Below the pieces are notes generated by a model. The model did no database searches. It was not told the DNA's origin and saw only the letters and a program-made list of their open reading frames with translations. A stretch of 36,504 bases of DNA from JANRKH01 sp964351245 (lineage in GTDB: Bacteria; Pseudomonadota; Alphaproteobacteria; Rickettsiales; Rickettsiaceae), in NCBI GenBank assembly GCA_964351245.1, contig CAYGNF010000007.1, forward strand, positions 1 to 36,504, read 5' to 3'. A program made the translations under genes and the position numbers. This document shows, one piece after another, positions 1 to 9,172 of the stretch; within the stretch, counting starts at the first letter, position 1; the number at the start of each line of letters is the position of its first letter.

Positions 1-941
1 TTGATAGAGAATGTCATAGATAATGTAGGTGGATCTATAGGTAGTGATGGGATAGGAGTAGTAGTCTCTGGGGCACAAATTGTATCAGCTACTGTTGCAT
101 TTTGTATACCTGCTATAGCTATAATATCCCCTGCCAGCGCCTCCTCTACTGGCACCCTCTCTAACCCCCTAAAAGCAAGAAGCTTTGTGATGCGGCCATT
201 TTCTATTACATTACCATCTCTATTTAACACTTTAATTGGTTGGTTTATTTTAGCAATTCCGCTATATACCCTTCCTGTTAAAATTCTACCCAGGAATGTG
301 TTATATTCTTTAGTAGTGATCAGCATTGAAAATGGATCTTCTATATTGCCTTCTGGCTTCTTTACATGAGATAAAATCAGATCAAAAAGTGGAGACAAAT
401 CAACTCGCTCTTCTTCTAGAGTAGTTGCAGCCCATCCAGATCTACCTGAAGCGTAGATAATCGGAAAATCTAACTGCTCATCTGTTGCGTCTAGCGCTAT
501 AAAAAGATCAAAAACCTCATCTAACACTTCGGAGATTCTGGCATCTTGTCTATCCACTTTATTAATCACTACAATAGGTTTGAGCCCTAATTTCAAAGCT
601 TTCGATAGTACAAATTTAGTTTGGGGCATTGCTCCTTCTGATGAGTCAACTAAGAGAACTACTCCATCAACCATGCTAAGTATACGCTCGACTTCTCCTC
701 CAAAATCTGCGTGACCTGGTGTATCGATTATATTTATTCTGACTTGCTCCCACATGACCGAGGTGCATTTTGCGAGTATCGTTATACCTCTTTCTTTTTC
801 AAGATCATTAGAGTCCATTGCTCTTTCTGATACGGCTTGATTATCTCTAAAAGTTCCACTTTGCTTTAGCATTCCATCGACTAAAGTAGTTTTTCCGTGG
901 TCTACGTGAGCAATTATTGCTATATTCCGAAGTTCAAGCAT
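1..941 (-). CDS. typA: TypA/BipA ribosome-associated translational GTPase (partial, 5' part only)
   Basis: This is the N-terminal ~313 residues of a translational GTPase; the 3' end lies beyond the window edge. The start (MLELRNIAI) is the ATG at 941-939 and leads directly into the family's N-terminal pattern. The G-domain motifs are visible: G1 AHVDHGKTT, the effector-region KERGITI, G3 DTPGHADFGG and G4 NKVDRQDAR. The stretch YASGRSGWAA followed by a beta-barrel region (GRILTGRVYSG) is characteristic of TypA and distinguishes it from LepA and EF-G. In other bacteria TypA binds ribosomes under stress and helps 50S assembly. Upstream, 942-1038 separates it from the murF 3' end, so it probably has its own promoter there. 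The long open frame on the opposite strand at 1-369 is an antisense shadow. Confidence 0.95.
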   Translation of the reverse strand, partial: MLELRNIAIIAHVDHGKTTLVDGMLKQSGTFRDNQAVSERAMDSNDLEKERGITILAKCTSVMWEQVRINIIDTPGHADFGGEVERILSMVDGVVLLVDSSEGAMPQTKFVLSKALKLGLKPIVVINKVDRQDARISEVLDEVFDLFIALDATDEQLDFPIIYASGRSGWAATTLEEERVDLSPLFDLILSHVKKPEGNIEDPFSMLITTKEYNTFLGRILTGRVYSGIAKINQPIKVLNRDGNVIENGRITKLLAFRGLERVPVEEALAGDIIAIAGIQNATVADTICAPETTTPIPSLPIDPPTLSMTFSI

Positions 942-1038
942 TGTAAATCGTTATTATGTTTAATGAATCTGTAACTATACAAACATTTTGGCATAATAGG
1001 AAGTATTATCTATCAATATAATTTTATAAATGCAAAAT

Positions 1039-2412
1039 CTATGACGAGAATAGACCAAGATATTCAATAAATTTATTGATATTAGTGCTATTGGAGCCTT
1101 TTACTAAAATAATACAATCTTCTATTCCGGCTTTTTGAATGATCTCAGCAAATGCCTCATCGCTCACTCGATCAAAATGCTTTGATGGTATTGTGTTTGC
1201 AAGATCCTCATTTAAACCTTTCATTAAGTCCCCAAATGTATATAGGAAATTTAATTTTGCATCTATGACATATTGCTTTAATTCTATATGAAGCTCTTGT
1301 GCTCTTGGACCTAACTCTTTCATATCTGCAAGAATCGCTATTTTCTTTCCTTCTTTACTTGATAATGCCGATAGCGATGCCTTCATAGAAGAAGGATTAG
1401 CATTATATGCATCATCTATCAAAGAAATTTTTGCACTTCCTAATTTGATCTCAGTGATTTGACCGCGCCCTTTATAAGTAGGGAGGCTTGATATCATAGC
1501 AGGGGTTTTTTTTATATCCAAACCTAGCACTTTTATTGCGAGTAATGGTGCGCATATATTCACCGCTTGATGCTTACCATATAAATGGGTCATTGCTTCT
1601 ATTTCTTCGCCCATAATACTGTAAATTACTTTATTACCTACTGCCGTCATTTCGAAGTTTTTGAGTACGCAATTAGCATTACTACTCTCTCCAAAAGTGA
1701 GCATTTTAACTCCTAGACTCTCTATAATAGTTTTCTGTAATATAAAATGAGGACTGTCTATATTCACTATTGCGATTTTTTGACCGAACAAATATTCAAA
1801 AATTTCACATTTTGCCCTACATATATTTTCTGTAGTACCGAGTTGCTCTAAATGAGCCTCACCAATATTTGTAATAATTGCTATATCAGGCCTTGCTATT
1901 TTGCTAAGAGATCTTATTTCTCCTGATGCATTCATGCCAAGCTCTAGAGTCACAAAATCTGTATCAAGAGGGGTAGAGGCAAGAGTCAAGGGAAGACCAA
2001 TGTGGTTATTAAAACTCCCTTTATTTGTAAAACTACTGCCAAAATTCGAAAGCAAAGAATTAGTGATTTCTTTTGTGGAGGTTTTGCCGGCGCTCCCTGT
2101 AATGCCAATAAATTTAGCTCTACTATGTACTCTTTTATACTGAGCAAGATCATATAATGCCGCCTCAGTATCTTCAACTTTTATAATTCTAGGGTCATTG
2201 TATGATTGTGCCGAGATGATTGCACCGGCGCCTCTATCCAAAGCATCTTTTATAAAATGATGACCATTGCGCTGTCCTTTTGTAAGAGCAATGAAAATGT
2301 CGCCATGCGTAATATCCAGAGAATTAAATTCAATCTTATGAGCAGTGATTTTAGTGGGTATAGAGATTCGCAAAGCCTCTTGAAGCTCTTTTGTTGTCCA
2401 GGAAAAAGACAT
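1039..2412 (-). CDS. murF: UDP-N-acetylmuramoyl-tripeptide--D-alanyl-D-alanine ligase MurF
   Basis: MurF adds D-Ala-D-Ala to the UDP-MurNAc-tripeptide in the cytoplasm, completing the peptidoglycan precursor. The 457-residue protein is normal length. The N-terminal substrate domain is followed by the Mur-ligase P-loop GITGSAGKTSTKE, then SFNNHIGLPLTLA, the TLELGMNASGEI and ITNIGEAHLE motifs, and the C-terminal DDAYNANPSSM and KGSNST. The ATG at 2412 has an AAAGGA ribosome binding site about 12 bases upstream, inside the end of sdhB. Only 3 bases separate it from the sdhB stop, so it should be the last gene of the sdh transcript. That position is unusual, since murF more often sits in a cell-wall cluster. 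The family assignment is very safe; the operon membership is inferred from spacing. Confidence 0.96.
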   Translation of the reverse strand: MSFSWTTKELQEALRISIPTKITAHKIEFNSLDITHGDIFIALTKGQRNGHHFIKDALDRGAGAIISAQSYNDPRIIKVEDTEAALYDLAQYKRVHSRAKFIGITGSAGKTSTKEITNSLLSNFGSSFTNKGSFNNHIGLPLTLASTPLDTDFVTLELGMNASGEIRSLSKIARPDIAIITNIGEAHLEQLGTTENICRAKCEIFEYLFGQKIAIVNIDSPHFILQKTIIESLGVKMLTFGESSNANCVLKNFEMTAVGNKVIYSIMGEEIEAMTHLYGKHQAVNICAPLLAIKVLGLDIKKTPAMISSLPTYKGRGQITEIKLGSAKISLIDDAYNANPSSMKASLSALSSKEGKKIAILADMKELGPRAQELHIELKQYVIDAKLNFLYTFGDLMKGLNEDLANTIPSKHFDRVSDEAFAEIIQKAGIEDCIILVKGSNSTNINKFIEYLGLFSS

Positions 2413-2415
2413 TTA

Positions 2416-3201
2416 TTACAATCCTTTCTGCTCGATTATTTTTTGCTTTATATGAGCTATTGCCTTTGCGGGATTAAGCCCTTTAGGACATGTTTTAGCA
2501 CAATTCATAATAGTATGGCAACGATAAAGTTTAAATGGGTCTTCAAGCTCATGTAATCTTTGTCCAGTATAATCATCTCTAGAATCTGCTATCCATCTAT
2601 ATGCCTGCAATAAAACTGCGGGGCCTAGATATTTATCTCCATTCCACCAGTAGCTTGGGCAAGAAGTAGAGCAGCATGCGCACAAGATGCACTCATATAA
2701 ACCATCAAGCTTTGCTCTATCATCCGGTGATTGTAATGTTTCTTTTCCATCTTCTGGTATAGCATCAGATTGAAGCCACGGTTTTATTGATTCATATTGA
2801 GCATAAAAATGAGATAAGTCAGGCACTAAATCTTTTACTACTTGCATGTGAGGTAGGGGGTAAATTTTTACATCTCCTGTAATATCTTCAATAGGTTTAG
2901 TACATGCTAGAGTATTAGTTCCGTCTATATTCATGGCGCAGCTACCACATATTCCTTCTCTACAAGATCTTCTAAAAGTAAGAGTAGAATCAACCTCATT
3001 TTTTATTTTTATCAAAGCATCAAGTACCATAGGTCCGCAATTGTCAAGATCTATTTGGTAAGTATCCAAGGATGGGTTCTCTTTATTGTCTGGGTTATAT
3101 CTATATATTTTAAAATCCTTGGATTTTTTAAGTTTGCCAGGTTGTTTATGTTTTTTTCCTTCTTTTACAATTGAATTGGGTGGGAGTCTCAATTCTGCCA
3201 T
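2416..3201 (-). CDS. sdhB: Succinate dehydrogenase iron-sulfur subunit
   Basis: This is the electron-transfer subunit of respiratory complex II, peripheral on the inner membrane, with three Fe-S clusters between SdhA and the membrane anchor. The 261-residue protein shows the N-terminal plant-type ferredoxin cysteines (CREGICGSC followed by a further Cys in TLAC) for the 2Fe-2S centre. It also has CILCACCSTSCP and CHTIMNCAKTCPKGLNP for the 4Fe-4S and 3Fe-4S centres. The quinone-site residues PSYWWN follow the second motif. The N-terminus carries an extra Lys-rich stretch (KEGKKHKQPGKLKKSKDFK) before the conserved YRYNPD. The gene lies 13 bases after sdhA and 3 bases before murF. Confidence 0.97.
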   Translation of the reverse strand: MAELRLPPNSIVKEGKKHKQPGKLKKSKDFKIYRYNPDNKENPSLDTYQIDLDNCGPMVLDALIKIKNEVDSTLTFRRSCREGICGSCAMNIDGTNTLACTKPIEDITGDVKIYPLPHMQVVKDLVPDLSHFYAQYESIKPWLQSDAIPEDGKETLQSPDDRAKLDGLYECILCACCSTSCPSYWWNGDKYLGPAVLLQAYRWIADSRDDYTGQRLHELEDPFKLYRCHTIMNCAKTCPKGLNPAKAIAHIKQKIIEQKGL

Positions 3202-3214
3202 AATTTATACCTAG

Positions 3215-5005
3215 TTAATATATTCTTTGCTTAGGAGGCACTGCTTCTACTTCATCTGTCATAGTTGTCATTACTACTTTTTTATAATCTATGGATACCT
3301 CCCTCTTTGAATTCATAGATGTAAGAGAATGTTTCATCCATTTTTTATCATCTCTGCTTGTATAATCCTCTCTTGAGTGGGCACCCCGACTTTCCTTTCT
3401 GTTTGCGGCTGCATGTACTGTAACTACCGCTTGTGATAATAAATTTTCTAACTCGAGCGCTTCAACTAGATCACTATTCCAGATCATTGATCTATCGCTG
3501 ATGCTGATATCTTTATACTTAGACATTGAAGCATCTATTAGAGTTTTACCTTCATTTAAACTTTCCTCTGTTCTAAATACTGCCGCATGATTTTGCATAA
3601 TTTTCTGCATCTCAAGACGCAATTCTGCAACTTTCGTTTTCCCATTTGCATTTCTAATTTTATCAAAACGAGATATAATTTTATCGATGCAATCAGGGTC
3701 TGATGCTTTATGAGATTTTGCATCTTTGAGTACTTCTTTTGCCTTTATGCTAGCTGCTTTACCAAATACCACTAGATCAAGAAGAGAATTAGAGCCAAGT
3801 CTATTTGCGCCGTGCACTGAAACACATCCGGCTTCACCAATTGCCATCAAGCCTTCTACAATAGAATTCGTATCCTTACCCCTTGGTACTACAACTTGCC
3901 CGTGATAATTAGTTGGCACCCCTCCCATATTATAATGCACAGTAGGCAGAACCGGAATTGGATCTTTAGTGACATCAACTCCTGCAAATATTTTTGCAGT
4001 TTCTGAAATACCAGGTAATCTTTGATGTAATACTTCTGCATCTAAATGATTTAGATGTAAGTAGATATGATCCTTATTAAGGCCAACTCCTCTCCCCTCT
4101 CTGATTTCCATGGTCATAGCTCTTGATACCACATCTCTTGAGGCTAGATCTTTTGCATGGGGTGCGTATCTCTCCATGAAGCGCTCTCCTTCTGAATTGA
4201 CAAGATAGCCGCCCTCCCCCCTGCAACCCTCAGTCATCAGGCAACCTGCTCCGTATATTCCAGTTGGATGAAATTGTACAAATTCCATATCTTCAAGAGG
4301 AAGACCAGCTCTAATAGCCATGCCTCCTCCATCGCCAGTACATGTATGAGCAGAAGTTGCAGAAAAATATGCTCTTCCATACCCTCCAGTTGCAAGAACG
4401 ACTATGTGCGCCTTAAATAAATGCATGGTTCCATCATCTAAGTTCCACGCGATCACTCCGGTACAATTTCCATCCTTATCCATAACTAAATCTATAGCAA
4501 AATATTCAATAAAGAATTCTGCTTTATGCTTCAGGGCTTGTTGGTATAGGGTATGTAAAATAGCGTGCCCCGTTCTATCTGCTGCTGCGCAGGTTCTTTG
4601 TGCTGCTGGACCTTCTCCATACTGAGTAGTCATACCGCCAAATGGTCTTTGATAAATTTTTCCCTCTTGTGTTCTAGAGAAAGGTACTCCAAAATGCTCT
4701 AATTCAATCACAGACTTTGCGGCATTTTTGCACATATATTCTATAGCATCTTGATCTCCAAGCCAGTCAGATCCTTTTATAGTATCGTACATATGCCATC
4801 TCCAATCATCCTCTCCCATATTGCCAAGAGCTGCGCTAATGCCTCCTTGAGCCGCTACAGTATGACTACGAGTAGGGAATAACTTTGTAACGCAGGCTGT
4901 TTTGAGTCCGGATTGCGCCATGCCAAAGGCGGCCCTAAGCCCTGCTCCTCCAGCTCCTACAACTACTACATCATGCTCATGCTCAATTAACTTATATGAA
5001 TTCAT
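3215..5005 (-). CDS. sdhA: Succinate dehydrogenase flavoprotein subunit
   Basis: This is the catalytic subunit of complex II, oxidising succinate to fumarate with covalently bound FAD. The 596-residue length is standard. Visible motifs are the N-terminal dinucleotide fold VVGAGGAGLRAAFG, the flavinylation region RSHTVAAQGGI containing the FAD-linked His, FVQFHPTGIYGAG, the active-site SVHGANRLGSNSLLDLVVFG and the C-terminal SRGAHSREDY. The ATG at 5005 lies 6 bases after the sdhD stop, which places it in the sdhCDAB operon. It ends in the usual PPKQRIY-type tail, so the gene appears intact. Confidence 0.98.
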   Translation of the reverse strand: MNSYKLIEHEHDVVVVGAGGAGLRAAFGMAQSGLKTACVTKLFPTRSHTVAAQGGISAALGNMGEDDWRWHMYDTIKGSDWLGDQDAIEYMCKNAAKSVIELEHFGVPFSRTQEGKIYQRPFGGMTTQYGEGPAAQRTCAAADRTGHAILHTLYQQALKHKAEFFIEYFAIDLVMDKDGNCTGVIAWNLDDGTMHLFKAHIVVLATGGYGRAYFSATSAHTCTGDGGGMAIRAGLPLEDMEFVQFHPTGIYGAGCLMTEGCRGEGGYLVNSEGERFMERYAPHAKDLASRDVVSRAMTMEIREGRGVGLNKDHIYLHLNHLDAEVLHQRLPGISETAKIFAGVDVTKDPIPVLPTVHYNMGGVPTNYHGQVVVPRGKDTNSIVEGLMAIGEAGCVSVHGANRLGSNSLLDLVVFGKAASIKAKEVLKDAKSHKASDPDCIDKIISRFDKIRNANGKTKVAELRLEMQKIMQNHAAVFRTEESLNEGKTLIDASMSKYKDISISDRSMIWNSDLVEALELENLLSQAVVTVHAAANRKESRGAHSREDYTSRDDKKWMKHSLTSMNSKREVSIDYKKVVMTTMTDEVEAVPPKQRIY

Positions 5006-5011
5006 TTTTAC

Positions 5012-5407
5012 TTACCCATGATTCGAAACAAAATATAACACCGCAAAAGCTAAAACAAAAATAGTCAATGCAGTAAAAAGTTGTAGTAATATTATTAGAG
5101 AATTTCTTACATATAAACAACTAATATAATCTTCTACTACAACCTGCATACCTAGCATTGAATGATATAGTCCAGATATCATTAATAATAACATAGGTAG
5201 AGCGTTGTATGGTATCTGTAAGAGCGGCAATATTTCATCTTGACTTAGTCTTGCAGTGGAAATCATAAAATATACAAACCACAGAAAAAGAGGAATCATT
5301 AATAAAGCGCTCATACGCTGCATAAGCCAGTGATTGCTGCCATGTCCGCTTGAGCCCAAATTTTTTGCTCTTGAAATATTGGATCTAATGGATTGATGAT
5401 GATTCAT
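5012..5407 (-). CDS. sdhD: Succinate dehydrogenase membrane anchor subunit SdhD
   Basis: This is the second hydrophobic anchor of complex II, carrying part of the heme b and quinone site. Conserved landmarks are GSGHGSNHWLMQRMSALLM near the N-terminus and YHSMLGMQVVVEDYI, with the heme-ligand His and the Asp-Tyr pair. Three membrane segments are evident. The open frame extends up to 5464, but the start is best placed at the ATG at 5407 (MNHHQSIRSN). That ATG overlaps the sdhC TGA as ATGA, a typical translational coupling, and gives a normal 131-residue protein. The longer version would add about 19 residues encoded inside sdhC. Confidence 0.92.
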   Translation of the reverse strand: MNHHQSIRSNISRAKNLGSSGHGSNHWLMQRMSALLMIPLFLWFVYFMISTARLSQDEILPLLQIPYNALPMLLLMISGLYHSMLGMQVVVEDYISCLYVRNSLIILLQLFTALTIFVLAFAVLYFVSNHG

Positions 5408-5808
5408 AAAAACTGACTCCATGTAAAAGCGGTAGAGAGAATCGCAAGCACAATTACAAACCATCCAGAAAAATGCAATTCTTGTATTGAGAATCCTAAT
5501 CCTATATCCCAGAATAAATGCCTAATCCCATTGAAAAAATGATAAAATCCGCAAAATGTGATTCCAAGCATTGCAAGTTGAAAAATCTTACTATTGATAA
5601 TATTATTTGTACATTCGCACTGCTGATAAAAAATAAATCCTACAGCGCACCATGAAACTGTTACAAGGAAAAAAAATAGTGCTACACCAGTCATTCTATG
5701 AGAGATAGATAATACTGAACTGATTTGGGGTTTGTATATAGTAATATGAGGGGATGTAGGTCTTCTATTTTTTATCATCACATTACTGCGGGTTTCTGAC
5801 TCTAACAT
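5404..5808 (-). CDS. sdhC: Succinate dehydrogenase cytochrome b556 subunit SdhC
   Basis: This is the first gene of the sdhCDAB(-murF) run. The 134-residue protein starts with the family signature RPTSPHITIYKPQISSVLSI followed by SHRMTG, part of the quinone site. It then shows three hydrophobic helices and the heme-binding FYHFFNGIRHLFWD motif. The first ATG (5808) gives a 10-residue leader before MIKNRRPTSPH, and the ATG at 5778 is an alternative start. The complex feeds electrons from succinate to the quinone pool. The 188-base stretch upstream (5809-5996) should hold the operon promoter, but no convincing -35/-10 pair was picked out. Confidence 0.95.
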   Translation of the reverse strand: MLESETRSNVMIKNRRPTSPHITIYKPQISSVLSISHRMTGVALFFFLVTVSWCAVGFIFYQQCECTNNIINSKIFQLAMLGITFCGFYHFFNGIRHLFWDIGLGFSIQELHFSGWFVIVLAILSTAFTWSQFL

Positions 5809-5996
5809 AATACGATAATTCTATTCCTTCACTAGTATATTCTATAAAAAAGATCTTATAATTTCAAGTAATATATGCCTTATTGAGTTTGTAATATTCA
5901 TATCAATAGGAGGCAGTACTCAAAAGCAACATTGGTAACTTTGTTATATTGCAATAAACCATGATTACTCGTTGGTTGTGAAATCGTATATACTAC

Positions 5997-6509
5997 TTAC
6001 TCTAGTTCGTTAGAGATGAAAGGCTTAAATTCAGCCACAATTGTAGCGTATAATTTTTTCTTAAATGGCACTATAATGTTCACTAATTCATCTATCTCTA
6101 CCCATTGCCAGGCAGAAAACTCTGGAGATAATGTATTGATATTAATCTCTTTATCTTCTCCAAGAAATTGGATCAAGAACCACTTTTGCTTTTGGCCCCT
6201 ATAACTCCCCTGCCATAATTTACTGATTAAAAAATCTGGTATATCGTAAGAGTACCAAGCCTTACTCTCGAGAATAATTTTAGCATTATTTGTTCCTATT
6301 TCTTCTAACATTTCTCTATATACTGCTTTACTTGGAGTCTCTCCTATATTGATTCCCCCTTGTGGCATTTGCCAAGCCTGAGTTTTTGAATCTGTTCTTT
6401 GAGCTACAAATACTTGATGATTTTTATTTAAAATCATCATCCCAACACATGGTCTGTAAGGAAGATCGTGTTTTATAGATTTGTGTGAATTTACATTGTG
6501 TTTAAACAT
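5997..6509 (-). CDS. rppH: RNA pyrophosphohydrolase RppH (Nudix family)
   Basis: RppH removes pyrophosphate from 5'-triphosphate RNA, which triggers 5'-end-dependent mRNA decay. The 170-residue protein opens its Nudix domain with YRPCVGMMILN and has the WQMPQGGI signature just ahead of the Nudix box at residues 51-73 (GGINIGETPSKAVYREMLEE). All the metal-binding Glu residues of that box are present. WFLIQFLG and the C-terminal FSAWQWVEIDEL are also family-typical. A 12-residue extension precedes the domain. It starts 1 base after the yibQ stop, as the last gene of ctpA-yibQ-rppH, a common alphaproteobacterial arrangement. Confidence 0.95.
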   Translation of the reverse strand: MFKHNVNSHKSIKHDLPYRPCVGMMILNKNHQVFVAQRTDSKTQAWQMPQGGINIGETPSKAVYREMLEEIGTNNAKIILESKAWYSYDIPDFLISKLWQGSYRGQKQKWFLIQFLGEDKEININTLSPEFSAWQWVEIDELVNIIVPFKKKLYATIVAEFKPFISNELE

Positions 6510-6510
6510 C

Positions 6511-7665
6511 TTATTTGATCTTAGTTATAGGCACAATCTTGACACCAATATCTTCAAGCTCGCGCACCCACTCACTAAGTATCTTTAGAGTTATGGGATA
6601 AGTATCTGTAAAGCCTACAGCAGATCCATTTTTCTTTGCTAAATTCACAAGATTTGTAAGATTAGCTTTTATTTCTTTTTCAGTAGGCTCAGAGTCGATC
6701 ACTAAGTCGCAACTAATGACGCTCGGATGGGTCAATAAAAAATTATCGCTTTTAGATAGGGTTCTTGAAATTACTAGCTTTAACTGACTTTCCTCAAAAG
6801 AAGCAATTATAGGATTCATGACATCTTCATTTGCAGAAAAAGTTTCTCGTGTGTTACCATAGCCCCCGCTGATTCCAGGAAATAATGTGAGTATTTGCTT
6901 TAAATTTGCGACATTGGTGTTGACTTGGTTCTTCTCTAAAAGTGAGTTAGGGCCAGATGTGCTGTGAGGGTAATCTTGAGGCTGGAATGGTATATATAGA
7001 AATATATCGCGTCCATCTTTGATAGATTTTTCGAATATAGTATTCAAGGAGAGTGTGAAATTCAGAAAGCCAAGGGAAAATTCTTTAGGAAGATTCAATG
7101 CAGATGCTGTAAGAGCTTCGTTTCTACCAAGATTTGAGATGAGTATTGCAATTTTAGCAAAACTTTCTGCTACAATCTTTGGATTTGCTTCTGATGCCTT
7201 AAGATCAGAATTTTTTTTCAACACCGAGTTATGGTCTAACTCTTTTGACTCATTGATAATATTGGGCGCAATCATATTACCAGGCAAACTTACATCAAAA
7301 GCTTTATTGACATTCTCTTTTTTTAAAAAAACCATATTAGAGTCTTTTGATAATGCTTGAGGTATTACTGTATAATCCATAATAATTTCCTTCTTATCAG
7401 AGACTTCGGAAGGAGTTGCGTGATCTGGGATTAACTCTTTTAAACTTTGATCTAATAGGTTTTTAGTGTTTTCTTCTTCTGTTATTGCCTCTCTAGCATG
7501 ACGTATATCTACGCTATACATCTCTCCTGAAGATAGAGACGCATTCGTATTTACCTCAGACTCCACCAAAACTCCATAAGATAAAATGAAAACCCAGGAG
7601 CATCCTAAAAAAATAGACAAGAAAACTAAAAATTTTCTTAATTTTGCTTTATTTGTTTCGCTCAT
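6511..7665 (-). CDS. Divergent polysaccharide deacetylase family protein (YibQ type)
   Basis: This 384-residue protein has one N-terminal membrane segment (about residues 12-34), a low-complexity linker to about residue 165, and a C-terminal domain of the divergent polysaccharide deacetylase family. Support comes from AKIAILISNLGRNEALTASA (residues 170-189), the LPKEFSLGFLNFT strand, IFLYIPFQPQDYPHSTSGPN, GISGGYGN and the final CDLVIDSEP region. The position where active deacetylases carry metal-binding Asp residues reads ISNLG here, as in other alphaproteobacterial members with a 'GLG' version, so catalysis is doubtful. It overlaps ctpA by 17 bases and abuts rppH, so the three should be co-expressed. 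A periplasmic, envelope-related role is inferred from topology and family only. Confidence 0.85.
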   Translation of the reverse strand: MSETNKAKLRKFLVFLSIFLGCSWVFILSYGVLVESEVNTNASLSSGEMYSVDIRHAREAITEEENTKNLLDQSLKELIPDHATPSEVSDKKEIIMDYTVIPQALSKDSNMVFLKKENVNKAFDVSLPGNMIAPNIINESKELDHNSVLKKNSDLKASEANPKIVAESFAKIAILISNLGRNEALTASALNLPKEFSLGFLNFTLSLNTIFEKSIKDGRDIFLYIPFQPQDYPHSTSGPNSLLEKNQVNTNVANLKQILTLFPGISGGYGNTRETFSANEDVMNPIIASFEESQLKLVISRTLSKSDNFLLTHPSVISCDLVIDSEPTEKEIKANLTNLVNLAKKNGSAVGFTDTYPITLKILSEWVRELEDIGVKIVPITKIK

Positions 7666-9013
7666 TTTTGTTTTCCAAAATAATTATACCTTGCAGCAGA
7701 TCAAAAGCCCTAGCATACTGAAAATCTTCTAAATATTTCTCAGATTTATTATTTTTCTGGTCGCTTTTTTGGACGTGTGATTCTATTTTATTGCCTTGCA
7801 TATTATTCTTTTCTGAATCTTTTGCATCTTTTAAATGAGAGGCAGAAGGTTGTTTTTGATCATTCTTAATATGATTCTTAAGCGCAGACTCAGAAAAACT
7901 AATATTCTTAGGATCTTTTTTGGCATATTCTACTTTAGCAGTCTCTACTAGAATATCAGGGTGCACCCCTTCTGCTTGGATAGATATACCTTTTGGTGTG
8001 TAATATAAAGATGTTGTAAATTTACAAGCAGATCTATGATCTAGTGGAAATAAAACTTGTACCGATCCTTTGCCATATGTTTTTGTGCCTAGTAGAAGAG
8101 CTCTTCTATTATCTCTGAGTGCTGCTGCAGCGATTTCAGAAGCTGATGCTGACCCTTCGTTGATTAAAACTATCATCGGTACTTTAGGCGCTTTCTTCGT
8201 TGTAGGCTTTGCAGAATATACAATTTCTGTGTTAGCTTTTCTCGCTCTGGTGGAAACTATCGCGCCTTCATCCAAAAAGAAATCTGATACATTAATAGCT
8301 TGATCAAGTAATCCTCCTGGATTATTACGTACATCAAGTATAATGCCTTTTATACCATCTTTACTCTGAGATTGTAAATGCGCGAATGCTTTGTGTAATT
8401 CTTCTGTGACCTTCTCTGTGAATGATGTGATTCTAACATATGCTATGTTATCTTCTATAGAGGTTTTTATACATTTGATTTTTACGAGCTCTCTTGTTAA
8501 CTCAAAATCTATGGGTTTTGGACTACCCTCTCTTGCTATTGTGATTTTTACTTTAGTGCCTGGTTGCCCTCTAATTTCTTGAAGCGCTTTATTGAATCCT
8601 AAGTTACTAACTAGCTCTTCATTGACTTTTACAATTAAATCTCCAGATTTTATGCCTGCTTTTTCTGAAGGTAAATCATCAAGAGGGGAGATGACTTTTA
8701 TGAAATTTCCTTCTGGGACTATTTCAATTCCAATCCCGCCCAGCTCTCCTTTTGTATTAGAAACAAAATACTCTAAATCTTCATCCGCGAAATATGAAGA
8801 ATGGGGATCGAGCGAACTTAACATACCTTCTATTGCGTAATCAATTAATTGTTGCTTATTTGGCTCCTTTACATAATCTTTTTGGAGTCTCTCAAATACT
8901 ACTTTAAATTTCTCGTAATGCTTTTCATTAGAATTATTCAAAATAGATGTATGAGAGGATAAGAATCCGCTAGCAAAAATGATTATTGTAACTGCTCTAA
9001 ATAATATATTCAT
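7649..9013 (-). CDS. ctpA: Carboxy-terminal processing protease (S41 family)
   Basis: This is a periplasmic tail-specific serine protease of 454 residues. The N-terminus (MNILFRAVTIIIFASGFLSS) is a signal peptide or anchor. A helical region holding GMLSSLDPHSSYF is followed by a PDZ domain at about 87-165 (GGIGIEI, SGDLIVKVNE). The protease core includes LDVRNNPGGLLDQA and the catalytic Ser in NEGSASASEI (about Ser291) with its partner Lys in TYGKGSVQ (about Lys316). A Lys/Asp/Ser-rich tail of about 60 residues follows the conserved GVHPDILVE region. It is the first gene of the ctpA-yibQ-rppH unit. Related Ctp proteases trim envelope and peptidoglycan-associated proteins; the substrate here is unknown. 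Confidence 0.95.
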   Translation of the reverse strand: MNILFRAVTIIIFASGFLSSHTSILNNSNEKHYEKFKVVFERLQKDYVKEPNKQQLIDYAIEGMLSSLDPHSSYFADEDLEYFVSNTKGELGGIGIEIVPEGNFIKVISPLDDLPSEKAGIKSGDLIVKVNEELVSNLGFNKALQEIRGQPGTKVKITIAREGSPKPIDFELTRELVKIKCIKTSIEDNIAYVRITSFTEKVTEELHKAFAHLQSQSKDGIKGIILDVRNNPGGLLDQAINVSDFFLDEGAIVSTRARKANTEIVYSAKPTTKKAPKVPMIVLINEGSASASEIAAAALRDNRRALLLGTKTYGKGSVQVLFPLDHRSACKFTTSLYYTPKGISIQAEGVHPDILVETAKVEYAKKDPKNISFSESALKNHIKNDQKQPSASHLKDAKDSEKNNMQGNKIESHVQKSDQKNNKSEKYLEDFQYARAFDLLQGIIILENKNERNK

Positions 9014-9172
9014 GTGTTATGTTTAGTTATAAATATTATAGTTTATGAATTTGCCTTTAAACCTTTGTATAATCTTACATTATTTCCAAAAGGAGATAAA
9101 GTGTATCATTAAACAAGAGGTTAGATATTAAATGTTATTCTAATCTTCACTAGTAAATATACAAAAATTTTC

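Noticed and set aside
1..369. 122-codon plus-strand open frame at the window start
   Set aside because: It is antisense to the typA reading frame, which shows clear GTPase motifs, and its product has no recognisable domain.
5405..5464. Longer SdhD starting at 5464
   Set aside because: The ATG at 5407 overlaps the sdhC stop as ATGA and gives the normal protein length; the extra residues are encoded within sdhC and are Cys-rich and unlike SdhD.
6511..7665. Loss of deacetylase catalytic Asp residues as a sign of decay in the yibQ-type gene
   Set aside because: Alphaproteobacterial members of this family commonly carry the 'GLG'-type version at that site, and the gene is otherwise intact and in a conserved operon.
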